This document shows positions 18,247-26,865 of a DNA stretch of 64,000 bases, piece by piece. Source of the DNA: Roseomonas sp. OT10. GTDB lineage: Bacteria; Pseudomonadota; Alphaproteobacteria; Acetobacterales; Acetobacteraceae. The position numbers and the translations under genes were made by a program. The notes under the pieces were generated by a model. The model did no database searches. It was given only the letters and a program-made list of their open reading frames with translations, and was not told the DNA's origin. The stretch spans positions 1,818,001-1,882,000 of the forward strand of contig NZ_CP087719.1 in assembly GCF_020991085.1 (NCBI RefSeq), in the 5' to 3' direction. Positions within the stretch are counted from its first letter, which is position 1; every line of letters begins with the position of its first letter.

Positions 18247-19304
18247 GGCGCGCCGTCCAGCGGCCGTTCCACCACCCATCCGCCGCCATCGGGCGACGCG
18301 AATTCCGGCCCGATCGGCGCCTTGCCGCCGCCGCCCGGCGTGTCCAGCGCATAGACCGGCCAGGCGAGCCCGGTGACCCGGCCGCGCAGGGCGCGCAGCA
18401 GGGCGCGGCCCTCGGCGATCGGCACCTCGAAGCGCGCCGTCCCCGGCGCCCGGTCGAGCTGGTGCAGGTAATAGGGTTTTACCCGCGCGGACAGCATGGC
18501 GCGGAACAGGGCCTCCAGCCCCTCCGCGCTGTCGTTCACCCCGCGCAGCAGCACGGACTGCCCCAGCAGCACGGCGCCGGCGGCGTGCAGCCGGCGCAGC
18601 GCGTCCCGGGCCTCGGGCGTGAACTCCCGCGCGTGGTTGGCGTGGACGCAGAGGTAGAGGGCCGTCCCCGTCTCCAGCGCGGCGCAGAGCGCCTCCGTCA
18701 CCCGGCCCGGATCGGCCACGGGGACCCGCGAATGGAGGCGGATGACCTCGATGTGCGGCATGGCCGAGAGTCGCGTCAGGATCACCCCGAGCCGGCGCGG
18801 CGAGAGCATCAGCGGGTCGCCGCCGGTCAGGATCGCCTCGCGCAGCGTCGTCGTGCGTTCGAAATAGCCCAGCGCGGCGTCCAGCTCCGCCTCGCCCAGC
18901 ACCCCGCCATCCGGCCCCACCTGCTCCCGCCGGAAGCAGAAGCGGCAATAGACCGGGCAGGCCAGCAGCGGCTTCAGCAGGGCGCGGTCCGGATAGCGGT
19001 GGACTACGCCTTTCACAGGGGAGTGCGGGTGGTCGGCGGTCGGGTCCTCCAGCTCCAGCGGGTGGGTGTCCCGCTCCGCCGGGTGGGGGACGTATTGCGC
19101 GGCGATGGGGTCGGCCGGGTCGGCCGGGTCGATCAGCGCCGCCACCGCCGGGGTGATGGAGACGGCGTAGCGCTCCGCCACCTGGCGCAGCGCGGGCAGG
19201 GCCTGCGGCGGGGCGAGGCCGGCCGCGACCACCGCCTCCGCGCTGCGGAGCGTGCGGCCCGGGGAGGCGAGGACCGGCGGGGGAGGGAGGGAGCCGTCGG
19301 GCAT
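18213..19304 (-). CDS. epmB: EF-P (R)-beta-lysine ligation pathway lysine 2,3-aminomutase
   Basis: Radical-SAM, PLP-dependent aminomutase of the KamA/EpmB family, 363 residues. The Fe-S cluster Cys residues are C116, C120 and C123 in CPVYCRFCFRREQVG. The PLP-Lys region is near the C terminus (KPYYLHQLDRAPGTARF, then GKAPIGPEF). It makes (R)-beta-lysine, which EpmA attaches to EF-P. Divergent from epmA with 95 bp between starts, and efp is in the same window, which supports EpmB over a catabolic lysine aminomutase. It overlaps the amidohydrolase 3' end by 34 bp. Confidence 0.88.
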   Translation of the reverse strand: MPDGSLPPPPVLASPGRTLRSAEAVVAAGLAPPQALPALRQVAERYAVSITPAVAALIDPADPADPIAAQYVPHPAERDTHPLELEDPTADHPHSPVKGVVHRYPDRALLKPLLACPVYCRFCFRREQVGPDGGVLGEAELDAALGYFERTTTLREAILTGGDPLMLSPRRLGVILTRLSAMPHIEVIRLHSRVPVADPGRVTEALCAALETGTALYLCVHANHAREFTPEARDALRRLHAAGAVLLGQSVLLRGVNDSAEGLEALFRAMLSARVKPYYLHQLDRAPGTARFEVPIAEGRALLRALRGRVTGLAWPVYALDTPGGGGKAPIGPEFASPDGGGWVVERPLDGAPYRHAAPDSSR

Positions 19305-19399
19305 GGTCCGGCGCAGGTAGCCCCGGGGGGCGGGGGCGACAACCGCCGCCGCGGACGGGTCCGGTGCCGGCGCGGCGCGGGCGGCGTATGGAAGGGCCC

Positions 19400-20449
19400 A
19401 TGCCCCCCTTTCCGCCCTGGCACCCCGGCAGCCTCGCCGCCCGCCTGCCCGCCCTGCGCCGCCGCGCCGCGCTGACGGCCGACACCCGCGCCTTCCTGGA
19501 AGCGCGCGGCTACGTGGAGGTGGAGACCCCCGCCCTGGTCCCGGCCCCGGGGATGGAGGTGCACCTGCACGGCTTCGCCAGCCGCTTCGAACCGCATCTG
19601 GGGCAGGGGGAGGCGCGGACGTTGTGGCTGCGCACCTCGCCGGAGCTGGCGATCAAGCGGCTGCTGGTGGCGGGGGTGGGGCCGTGCTTCGAGCTGGCGA
19701 GGGTCTGGCGCAACGGCGAGGTCTCCGCCCGCCACGCGCCGGAATTCACCATGCTGGAGATCTACCGCCCCGGCGCCGGCATGGCGGCGCTGGCCGAGGA
19801 GGTGGAGGCGTATCTCCGCGCCGTGCTGCCGCCGCGCGTCGCCCATGCCGGGGTGGAGACGGACCTGACCCTGCCCTTCGAGCGGATCACCGTCGCCGAC
19901 GCCTTTGCCCGCCATGCCGGGGGGCTCGACATCCTGGCCACGGTGGAGGCCGCGACGGCCGAGGGCGACGCCGCCACCCTGCACGCCGCCGCCCGCGCGG
20001 CCGGGCTGGCGGCGCCGGAAGGTCTGGGCTGGGAGGACCTGTTCTTCCACCTGATGCTGGAGCATGTGGAGCCGCATCTGGGCCGCGCCCGCGCCACCAT
20101 CCTGACCCACTGGCCGGCGCCCCAGGCGGCGCTGGCCCGGCGCGATCCCGCCGACCCGCGCGCCGCGCTGCGCTTCGAGGTCTATGCGGCCGGGCTGGAG
20201 CTGGGCAACGCCTTCGACGAGCTGACCGACGCCGCCGAGCAGCGCGACCGCTTCGCGCGCGACGTGGCGGAGCGGGAGCGGCTCTACGGCCCGGGCTGGG
20301 GCGTGGACGAGGACTTCCTGGCGGCGCTGGAGCAGGGGATGCCCGCGACCTCCGGCATCGCGCTGGGCTTCGACCGGCTGGCGATGCTGGCCGCGGGCGT
20401 CGGGGAGATCGCCCAGATCCGCTGGCTGGGCGACTTCCCCTATCGCTGA
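19400..20449 (+). CDS. epmA: EF-P--(R)-beta-lysine ligase
   Basis: Class II lysyl-tRNA-synthetase-like enzyme lacking the tRNA-binding domain (GenX/PoxA/YjeA). It transfers beta-lysine to Lys34 of EF-P. The 349 residues include motif 2 (FELARVWRNGEVSARHAPEFT, near residue 100) and motif 3 (GIALGFDRLAMLAAGVGE) at the C terminus. The start at 19400 has GGAAGGG immediately upstream; 19388 is also possible. It ends 10 bp inside the convergent FkbM gene. Confidence 0.92.
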   Translation: MPPFPPWHPGSLAARLPALRRRAALTADTRAFLEARGYVEVETPALVPAPGMEVHLHGFASRFEPHLGQGEARTLWLRTSPELAIKRLLVAGVGPCFELARVWRNGEVSARHAPEFTMLEIYRPGAGMAALAEEVEAYLRAVLPPRVAHAGVETDLTLPFERITVADAFARHAGGLDILATVEAATAEGDAATLHAAARAAGLAAPEGLGWEDLFFHLMLEHVEPHLGRARATILTHWPAPQAALARRDPADPRAALRFEVYAAGLELGNAFDELTDAAEQRDRFARDVAERERLYGPGWGVDEDFLAALEQGMPATSGIALGFDRLAMLAAGVGEIAQIRWLGDFPYR

Positions 20450-21147
20450 GGCAGCAGCGCCCGCGCCTCCGCGTCGCGTTCCAGCGGCCAGGCGTAGAAG
20501 TTGAAGACATAGGGGTCGGACGCGGCGAAGACCGCCGGGTCCGGGCTCGCCCGCTGCATCGTCGCGCGGTCCAGCGCCGCCGCCGGATGCCAGCGCCCGT
20601 CGAGCGCGAAGCAGACGGCATAGTCGAGCGCATCGAGGAAGGCTGGCACCGCCCAGGTCGCGCCCTCCCGGTGCCGCTCCTCCAGCTCCAGCGTCAGGAC
20701 GGGGCGGCAGCGGCGCAGCGTGGCGCGGGCGCCGGAAAGCACCTCGTACTCCGCGCCCTCGGCATCGAGCTTGATGGCGGTGACGTCCTCCAGGCCGAGG
20801 GAGTCGAGCGTCGCCACCGGCACCTCCACCCGCTCCACCGCCACATGCGGGAAGGACCCGTAGTCCTTCGCGGTCGAGGCCCACTGCTCCTGCGCCACCC
20901 CGTCGAGCACGGGCACGGAGAGGCTCAGCCGCCCGGGCGCCGCGCCCAGCGCCTCCGGCCGAGGCTCCACCGGCAGCCCGGCGCAGGCGGCGCGCAGCCG
21001 GGCGAAGGCCGCCGGCAGCGGCTCGAAGGCCAGCACCCGGGCGCCGGGCAGCCGGGACAGCGGCACGGCCAGCAGCCCGTCATGGGCGCCCACATCCACG
21101 ATCCGGCCGGGCCGGTGCAGGCGGGTCAGGAAATGCAGCTCGTCCAT
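20440..21147 (-). CDS. FkbM family methyltransferase
   Basis: SAM-dependent methyltransferase of 235 residues. The SAM motif is RIVDVGAHDGLLAVPLSR near residue 15, the acidic loop VLAFEPLPAAFARLR follows, and AIKLDAEGAEYEVLSGA lies near 140, the typical FkbM signature. The substrate is unknown; members methylate sugars, lipids or polyketides. The protein is short at its N terminus compared with larger family members. Confidence 0.85.
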   Translation of the reverse strand: MDELHFLTRLHRPGRIVDVGAHDGLLAVPLSRLPGARVLAFEPLPAAFARLRAACAGLPVEPRPEALGAAPGRLSLSVPVLDGVAQEQWASTAKDYGSFPHVAVERVEVPVATLDSLGLEDVTAIKLDAEGAEYEVLSGARATLRRCRPVLTLELEERHREGATWAVPAFLDALDYAVCFALDGRWHPAAALDRATMQRASPDPAVFAASDPYVFNFYAWPLERDAEARALLPQR

Positions 21148-21193
21148 GCCCCGCTCGTCGCACCGCCAGGGCCCGCGGGCAACCTGCCCCGCC

Positions 21194-22543
21194 TCAGGCG
21201 GTGGTGCGGGTCGTGCCCTGGCGGGTGACGAGGAGCTGGTTGACCCGGAAGCCCTCCACGTCGACCACCTCGAAGGTGAAGCCCCCCGCCTCGACCTTGT
21301 CCGCCTTGCGCGGAACCCGCCGCAGCAGGTGCATCACGAAGCCGCCGGCGGTCTCATAGGGGCCGTCGGCCAGATCGGGCGAGGCGCCCAGCGCCTGGAT
21401 CACGTCGCCGATCGGGGCGATGCCGTCCACCAGCCAGGAGTTCTCGTCGCGCGGGACGATCGCCCGCTCGTCGAACGGATCGGCCAGGCCGCCCACCAGG
21501 GCCGCCAGCACGTCCTTGTAGGTGACGACGCCCACCACCAGCGCGTACTCGTTCACCACGACGGCGAAGCCCGCCTTCTGCGCCTCGAACTGGTACAGCA
21601 CCTCCCAGAGGTCGAGCGTGTCCGGCACCAGCGGCGCGTCGCGGCGCAGCTTCGCGGGGTCGAAGGCGCCCGGCCCTTCCCCCAGCACAGCCGCCAGCAC
21701 GTCCTCCGCCCGCGCCAGGCCGATCACCCGGTCGAGGGTGCCGTCGCAGACGGGGTAGCGGGAATAGGGATGGGCGCGGACCCGCTCCTGCCAGACGGCG
21801 GGCGATTCCTGGAGGTTGAGGTAGACCACCTCGTCGCGCGGCGTCATGGCGGAACCCGCGGTGCGCTGGCGCAGGGCCAGGACGTTCTCGATCAGCCGGT
21901 GCTCGTCCTCGTCCAGCGTGCCGGAGGTCACCCCGGCGGCCAGGGTGGCGCGCAGCTCCTCGGCCGTGACCACCTCGGCGGCGGAGGTCGTGGGCAGCCC
22001 CAGCAGGCGGAGCAGCGCATCCGCCATCCAGCCGAAGACGACGACCAGCGGCCGCAGCACCTGCACCGCGAGCGCCGGGAACCAGCCGACCCGCAGCGCG
22101 ACGGCCTCCGGCGCCTGCATGGCGATCCGCTTCGGCACCAGGTCCGCGAGCAGGACGAACAGGCCAGTGACCAGGGCGAAGGACAGGACGGAGCCGGCGG
22201 TCCCGGCCGTGCCCGGCTCCACGCCGAGTCGGATGAGGCCGGCGGTGAAGGGCGGGCTCAACATGCCCTCGCCGACCACGCCGCCCAGCACGCCGACGGC
22301 GTTGAGGCAGATCTGGATGGCGGTGACCACCGCCGCAGTGTCGCTCCGCAGGGCGAGGAACCGGGCGGCGCGCGTATCCCCGTCCTGCGCCAGGGCGCGC
22401 AGCCGCGTCTCGCGTGCCGCGGCGAAGGAGATCTCGGCCAGGGAGATGACGATGCTGACGGCGACGAGCAGCAGCGTCAGGAGGAGACCGAACAGGATGT
22501 CCAAGAGCGTACCGCCTCGCGGGCTTGCCTGCCCCGGGCTCAT
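21194..22543 (-). CDS. HlyC/CorC (CNNM)-type membrane protein with CBS domains
   Basis: 449 residues: an N-terminal DUF21 four-helix membrane domain with ISLAEISFAAARETRLRALA, then a CBS pair (about 225-345) and a C-terminal CorC_HlyC domain ending in VEGFRVNQLLVTRQG. Related proteins are linked to Mg2+ or other cation efflux. A TTG at 22504, with AGGCGG upstream, would start directly at MDILFGLLL and may be the true start in place of the ATG at 22543. Confidence 0.88.
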   Translation of the reverse strand: MSPGQASPRGGTLLDILFGLLLTLLLVAVSIVISLAEISFAAARETRLRALAQDGDTRAARFLALRSDTAAVVTAIQICLNAVGVLGGVVGEGMLSPPFTAGLIRLGVEPGTAGTAGSVLSFALVTGLFVLLADLVPKRIAMQAPEAVALRVGWFPALAVQVLRPLVVVFGWMADALLRLLGLPTTSAAEVVTAEELRATLAAGVTSGTLDEDEHRLIENVLALRQRTAGSAMTPRDEVVYLNLQESPAVWQERVRAHPYSRYPVCDGTLDRVIGLARAEDVLAAVLGEGPGAFDPAKLRRDAPLVPDTLDLWEVLYQFEAQKAGFAVVVNEYALVVGVVTYKDVLAALVGGLADPFDERAIVPRDENSWLVDGIAPIGDVIQALGASPDLADGPYETAGGFVMHLLRRVPRKADKVEAGGFTFEVVDVEGFRVNQLLVTRQGTTRTTA

Positions 22544-22587
22544 GCACCACGGGCCGGGTGGGCGGCAAGGCGCGGCCGGATGACGCC

Positions 22588-22617
22588 CCGCGACGCCGTC
22601 CGGCGGTGGCGTCGCGG
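22588..22617. repeat. Perfect 10-bp inverted repeat in a divergent promoter region
   Basis: CCGCGACGCC / GGCGTCGCGG with a 10-base loop, midway between the CorC-like gene and the solute-binding protein gene. The flanking genes diverge, so it is not a terminator. It is a candidate operator or structured leader. Confidence 0.45.
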
Positions 22618-22687
22618 TTCACCTCCGCGCCATGACCTGTACCATGGGGCCATCCCGCCGACCCATGACCGCCGAGGTGACCGAACC

Positions 22688-24286
22688 ATGCGCCTGACCC
22701 GAAGGACCGCCGTCACGGCCGGGCTTGCCGGAACCGTGTCCGCGTTGCTGCCGTACCGCGACGCGTCCGCGCAGGCCCCGTCGAAGGGCGGCACGCTGAA
22801 CGTGCACTACAGCTTCGAGCAGCGCGTGCTGAACCCCGCCATCCGCGCCGGCGTCGGCGTGAACATGGTCGCGAGCAAGATGATCGAGCCGCTCGTCGAT
22901 CTCGGCACGGACGGGCAGATCGTGGGCGTGCTGGCGACCTCCTGGTCCGCTTCGGAGGACGGCAGGAGCATCGCCTTCCGCCTGCGCGACGGCGTCGCCT
23001 GGCACGACGGCAGGCCCTTCACCGCGGCCGACGTGCAGTACAACGCGATGGAGCTGTGGCGGAAGCACCAGAACTACGGCACCCAGCTGCACCGCGACCT
23101 GGAGGCGGTGGACACGCCGGATGCGCGGACGGCGGTGTTCCGCTACGCCCGGCCCATGCCGCTCGACCTGATGCTGCGCGCGCTGTGCGACCTCGGCTAC
23201 GTCGTGCCGCGCCACCTCTACGAAGGCAGCAACCCGCTGGAGAATCCGGCCAACACCGCGCCGGTCGGCACGGGACCGTTCCGCTTCACGCGATACGAGC
23301 GCGGGCAGTACGTCTCGGTGGAGCGGAACCCGTCGTACTGGCGGCAGGACGCTCCGCATCTCGATCGCATCTTCTGGCACATCATCCCGGACAAGGCGGC
23401 GGCCGCGGCGGCGCTGGAGACGGGACGGCTGCACCTCAGCACCTACTCCACCCTCGCCCTGTCGGACCTGGACCGGCTGGCCAAGGACAGCCGCTTCGAG
23501 GTTTCGGGCCGGGGGCTGGACGGCAACTCGATCAACAACACCGTCGGCTTCAACCTGCGCCGGAAGGAGCTGTCGGATGTCCGCGTGCGGCGCGCCATCG
23601 CCCATGCGATCGACGTGCCCTTCTTCATCGAGAACTTCCTCTACGGCTTCGGGCGGCCCGCGACCGGGCCGATCCCCTCCGTCGCCAAGGCCTTCTACCC
23701 GGGCGGGGAGCCGCCCTATCCCTTCGACCGGGCCCGGGCGGAACGCCTGCTCGACGAGGCGGGATACCGCAAGGACTCGCGGGGTCAGCGCTTCCGGCTG
23801 AAGATCGTGCCGATCCAGAACGGCGAGGACGTCCCGCTCTTCGCGACCTTCGTCCAGCAGTCGCTGCGCCCCATCGGCATCGAGGCGGAGATCGTGAACT
23901 ACGACTATGCCGGCGCGATCAATGCCGTGAACCGCGACTGGGACTTCGACCTGGCGCTGGACTGGCACCGCTTCCGCGGCGATCCCGCCATCTCCACCAC
24001 CGTCTGGTACACATCCGGCTCTCCGAAGGGCGCGCCCTGGACCAACCAGTTCGGCTGGGTGAACGAGCAGGCGGACGAGCTGGCGGCGCAGGCGGCCTCG
24101 GCGCTCGATCCGGCGCGGCGCAAGGCGCTCTATGCCGAATGGGTGGCGCTGGTGAACGCCGAGCTGCCCGTCTGGATGGCGACCGAGCGCCAGGAGGTGG
24201 CGGCCACGGACAAGCGCGTGCGCAACCACCACAACACGCCGCGCTGGGACTCCAGCGACTATCACGACACCTGGCTGGCCGGCTGA
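22688..24286 (+). CDS. ABC transporter substrate-binding protein, family 5
   Basis: 532-residue periplasmic peptide/nickel-type binding protein (SBP_bac_5). The twin-Arg signal LTRRTAVTAGLAGTVSAL ends near DASAQAP. GTLNVHYSFEQRVLNPAI begins the mature protein, and the family block FRLRDGVAWHDGRPFTAADV lies near residue 105. No permease or ATPase genes are adjacent, so it is an orphan that must share a transporter. The start at 22688 gives the complete signal; the much longer upstream frame is a shadow of the opposite gene. Confidence 0.92.
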   Translation: MRLTRRTAVTAGLAGTVSALLPYRDASAQAPSKGGTLNVHYSFEQRVLNPAIRAGVGVNMVASKMIEPLVDLGTDGQIVGVLATSWSASEDGRSIAFRLRDGVAWHDGRPFTAADVQYNAMELWRKHQNYGTQLHRDLEAVDTPDARTAVFRYARPMPLDLMLRALCDLGYVVPRHLYEGSNPLENPANTAPVGTGPFRFTRYERGQYVSVERNPSYWRQDAPHLDRIFWHIIPDKAAAAAALETGRLHLSTYSTLALSDLDRLAKDSRFEVSGRGLDGNSINNTVGFNLRRKELSDVRVRRAIAHAIDVPFFIENFLYGFGRPATGPIPSVAKAFYPGGEPPYPFDRARAERLLDEAGYRKDSRGQRFRLKIVPIQNGEDVPLFATFVQQSLRPIGIEAEIVNYDYAGAINAVNRDWDFDLALDWHRFRGDPAISTTVWYTSGSPKGAPWTNQFGWVNEQADELAAQAASALDPARRKALYAEWVALVNAELPVWMATERQEVAATDKRVRNHHNTPRWDSSDYHDTWLAG

Positions 24287-24310
24287 TCCGGCGCGGCAGG
24301 ACGCCGCCCC

Positions 24311-24949
24311 TCAGCCCTCCGCCGCGGCGGCAATGGCGGCGTTCATCGCCCGCACGCCCGCCGCGGGCCCGTCGGGGTGGTTCCACACCGCCCCGACCAC
24401 GGCGAGGAAGTCGGCGCCTGCCTGCACAAGGGGGGCGCAGTTCGCCGCGGTGATGCCGCCGATGGCGACGCTGGGCACCTCCATCACCTCGCTCCACCAG
24501 CGCAGCAGCTCCGGCTCCGCATGGTGGACGACCTGCTTGGTGTCCGTGGGGAAGAAGGCGCCGAAAGCCACGTAGTCCGCGCCCAGCTCGCCCGCCTCCA
24601 TCGCCAGGTGCCGGCTGTCGTGGCAGGTGATGCCGAGGATGCGCTCGCCCAGCAGCGCCCGCGCCGCCGCGTGGTCGCCGTCCTCCTGCCCCAGATGCGC
24701 GCCGTCGCAGCCGGTGGCGATGGCGAGGTCGGCGCGGTCGTTGAGCAGGAAGGCCACGTCCCGCGCCTGCGCCACCGGGCGCAGCCTGTCCGCCGCGCGC
24801 CGGATCGCGTCGTCGGAGACGTCCTTGAGGCGCAGCTGCACGCAGGCGACGTCGCCGGCATCCAGGGCCCGTGCCAGCATGTCCGCGAAGCCGGCCGGAT
24901 CGAGCGCGGGCGGGGTGACGAGGTAGAGGCGGCAGTCGGGCTGGGCCAT
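24311..24949 (-). CDS. thiE: Thiamine phosphate synthase
   Basis: 212-residue TIM-barrel enzyme that joins HMP-pyrophosphate and thiazole phosphate to thiamine phosphate. Signatures are LVTPPALDP near the N terminus, [48 protein letters not shown] and [16 protein letters not shown]. The start at 24949 has CAGGGG 5 bases upstream. It is the last gene of a minus-strand run behind an aldolase and a mannosyltransferase, with no other thi genes nearby and no THI-box RNA visible in the 67 bp upstream. Confidence 0.9.
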   Translation of the reverse strand: MAQPDCRLYLVTPPALDPAGFADMLARALDAGDVACVQLRLKDVSDDAIRRAADRLRPVAQARDVAFLLNDRADLAIATGCDGAHLGQEDGDHAAARALLGERILGITCHDSRHLAMEAGELGADYVAFGAFFPTDTKQVVHHAEPELLRWWSEVMEVPSVAIGGITAANCAPLVQAGADFLAVVGAVWNHPDGPAAGVRAMNAAIAAAAEG

Positions 24950-25016
24950 GGTGTCCCCTGGATGCATGGCCTCCCGTCCCACGGCAAGGCCCGGAGCCGC
25001 TCTCATTCCGGTCGCG

Positions 25017-25628
25017 TCATTCCAGCGCAAGGCCCAGGAAGGCGATGCCGATCCGGCGGCGATCGTCGCCCAACCCGAGCTCCGCCGGGGCGTAGAGCCG
25101 GTCGAGGAGCAGCTCGATGCGATGGGTGGCGCCCGGACGCAGGCTCTCGCCGGCGATGACGATGGCCGTGGCCCCGTCGCGGGTGAAGCGCTCGGTGGCG
25201 ACCGGGGCGCCGTCCAGCAGCACGCGCAGCACACGGGGATGGACGGTGGCCCCGAATGGCGCCATCAGCCGGAGCGTCAGGGACCGGTCCTCGGTCCGCA
25301 GCCCAGGGGCAATGCCCAGCTCCAGCACGGCACGGCGCGCCGACGACCAGGTACCCGTCGCCTCGTGCGGATGCCAGCCGGCCCGCAGCAGCGACCCGCA
25401 GCGGCCCGTGACCGGATCCCGGGCCAGCTGGGCCGGGATGGCCGCGAGCACGGGCGGCGGCGGCATGTGCAGGCAGGAGCGGTTCAGGGCGATGTAGCGT
25501 TCGGCATAGTCGTGGCCGACGCGGGGCTGCAGCGCCAGGGACAGGGCCGTCACATGGATGCCGATGGCGGCCGTCAGGACGGCGGCGGGCAGCACGAAAC
25601 GGCGGTCAGACCATCGCGAAGGCGCCAC
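25017..25628 (-). CDS. Membrane-anchored extracytoplasmic hypothetical protein
   Basis: About 203 residues from a GTG start at 25628, which overlaps the preceding glycosyltransferase gene by 23 bp. An N-terminal helix ([21 protein letters not shown]) anchors a likely beta-rich periplasmic domain. That domain has several hydrophobic beta segments such as [17 protein letters not shown] and [21 protein letters not shown] do not recognise the family. The overlap suggests it works with the mannosyltransferase-like protein. The start is uncertain. Confidence 0.55.
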   Translation of the reverse strand: MAPSRWSDRRFVLPAAVLTAAIGIHVTALSLALQPRVGHDYAERYIALNRSCLHMPPPPVLAAIPAQLARDPVTGRCGSLLRAGWHPHEATGTWSSARRAVLELGIAPGLRTEDRSLTLRLMAPFGATVHPRVLRVLLDGAPVATERFTRDGATAIVIAGESLRPGATHRIELLLDRLYAPAELGLGDDRRRIGIAFLGLALE

Positions 25629-26865
25629 GGTACCACATCCACAATCCCCAGCCGTGCGCGGCGGCCAGGAGGAGGAAGACACCGCCGCGCAGGGTCGGCG
25701 GCAGTCGCCGTACCAGGTCCCAGACGGCCAGGATCAGGAAGGGGTTGGTCAGCATGTAGCGCTGGATGCCGATCAGCCCGATCGGGAAGCCCGTGCTGAG
25801 GGGGACGACCAGCGTGGCGGTCAGGATCGCCGTCTCCAGCCAGCGCCGCGTCCAGGCCAGCCAGGCGATGACCAGCAGCGAGGCCATGGCGATCAGCGCG
25901 GCGAAGAGCTCGCTGCGCCTGACGGCGACGTTCCCGGTCAGCCGGTCGAGGTCGTTCGCGCGCAGCCCGTGGATCAGCGTCGCGATGGGATTCTCGAAGC
26001 CATGGCCCCAGGCGACCTGGACATGCACGAAGGCGAGCGCATCGCCGATGTGGCGGTGCAGGAAGATCATGAAGCCGGCGACGCCCAGCCCGCCCAGGGC
26101 GCCGAAGGCCACCGCCTGGAGCAGCGCGAGGCCCGCCTCCTGCCGGTCCGCCGGCGCCCTGGCGCGGAGGAGGCGGAACAGGGGCGGCAAGGCGACGGCC
26201 AGCGCGGCCAGCGCGACGACGACCACGCCGTTCGGCCGCGTCGCGGAGAGCAGCGCCGCGGCGATTCCCGCCAGCAGCCATCGCCCGGAACGCCACAGCA
26301 GCAGCATGGCCAGCAGCAGCGTGTTGAACAGGGCCTCGGTCAGCGGGGCGGAGAGGTAGAAGCTGGCCGGCCAGACGAGCAGGAACAGCGCGAGCTCGGT
26401 GGGCCCGGCCCAGCGGGGGTCGGTGCGCTGGGTCTGCTGCGACCACAGGATGGCGAGCCCGACGAAGGCGGCGAGCAGGATGCCGTTCAGGACCAGCCCG
26501 GCCTGGATATGGCCGAGCCAGCTTCCCGGCGCGACGGCCGAGAGCAGCAGCGGGAAGGCGGGGAAGAACGGCCAGTTGGCCCGGTCAAAGGCGTCCGGCA
26601 GGGGCTCGATCTGGTAGCCGCCATGCGCGACCGAGACGTACCAGCCGCAGTCCCACTGGCACATGGCGGCGGCCAGCCCCCCGAAGGGCACGGCAGCGGC
26701 GGCATAGGCGAGGTAGCGGAAGGCCAGCGCGAGCGCGACGAGGGCCAGCGGCAGGGCGAGGGCGGTGGCGGCAGCGGGAAGGTGGAGACGGATGCCGTCG
26801 CCACCGGTCAGGATCGGGCTGGCCGGGGCGACGGAGTCGGTGCGTCGCCCCGACGCGGCGGACAT
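25606..26865 (-). CDS. PIG-V-like polytopic mannosyltransferase
   Basis: 419-residue membrane protein with about nine helices. The lumen-facing loop after helix 1 contains QWDCGWYVSVAHGGYQ, the WD-x-x-WY pattern of PIG-V/GPI-mannosyltransferase-2-type GT-C enzymes, followed by NWPFFPAFPLLLSA. Such enzymes use polyprenyl-phosphate sugars on the outer face of the membrane. Its ATG overlaps the aldolase stop by one base (TGATG-type), indicating tight coupling. The acceptor is unknown. Confidence 0.75.
   Translation of the reverse strand: MSAASGRRTDSVAPASPILTGGDGIRLHLPAAATALALPLALVALALAFRYLAYAAAAVPFGGLAAAMCQWDCGWYVSVAHGGYQIEPLPDAFDRANWPFFPAFPLLLSAVAPGSWLGHIQAGLVLNGILLAAFVGLAILWSQQTQRTDPRWAGPTELALFLLVWPASFYLSAPLTEALFNTLLLAMLLLWRSGRWLLAGIAAALLSATRPNGVVVVALAALAVALPPLFRLLRARAPADRQEAGLALLQAVAFGALGGLGVAGFMIFLHRHIGDALAFVHVQVAWGHGFENPIATLIHGLRANDLDRLTGNVAVRRSELFAALIAMASLLVIAWLAWTRRWLETAILTATLVVPLSTGFPIGLIGIQRYMLTNPFLILAVWDLVRRLPPTLRGGVFLLLAAAHGWGLWMWYRGAFAMV

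Noticed and set aside
21146-24286. Very long open frames on the strand opposite or upstream of real genes (for example 21146-24286, 47948-49993, 52480-54414, 57823-59739)
   Set aside because: High GC removes stop codons from shadow frames. The upstream parts have Arg/Ala/Pro-rich nonsense composition and no family features, so only the recognisable parts are annotated.
24950-25016. TPP riboswitch upstream of thiE
   Set aside because: Only 67 bp separate thiE from the preceding gene, and no THI-box sequence is visible.
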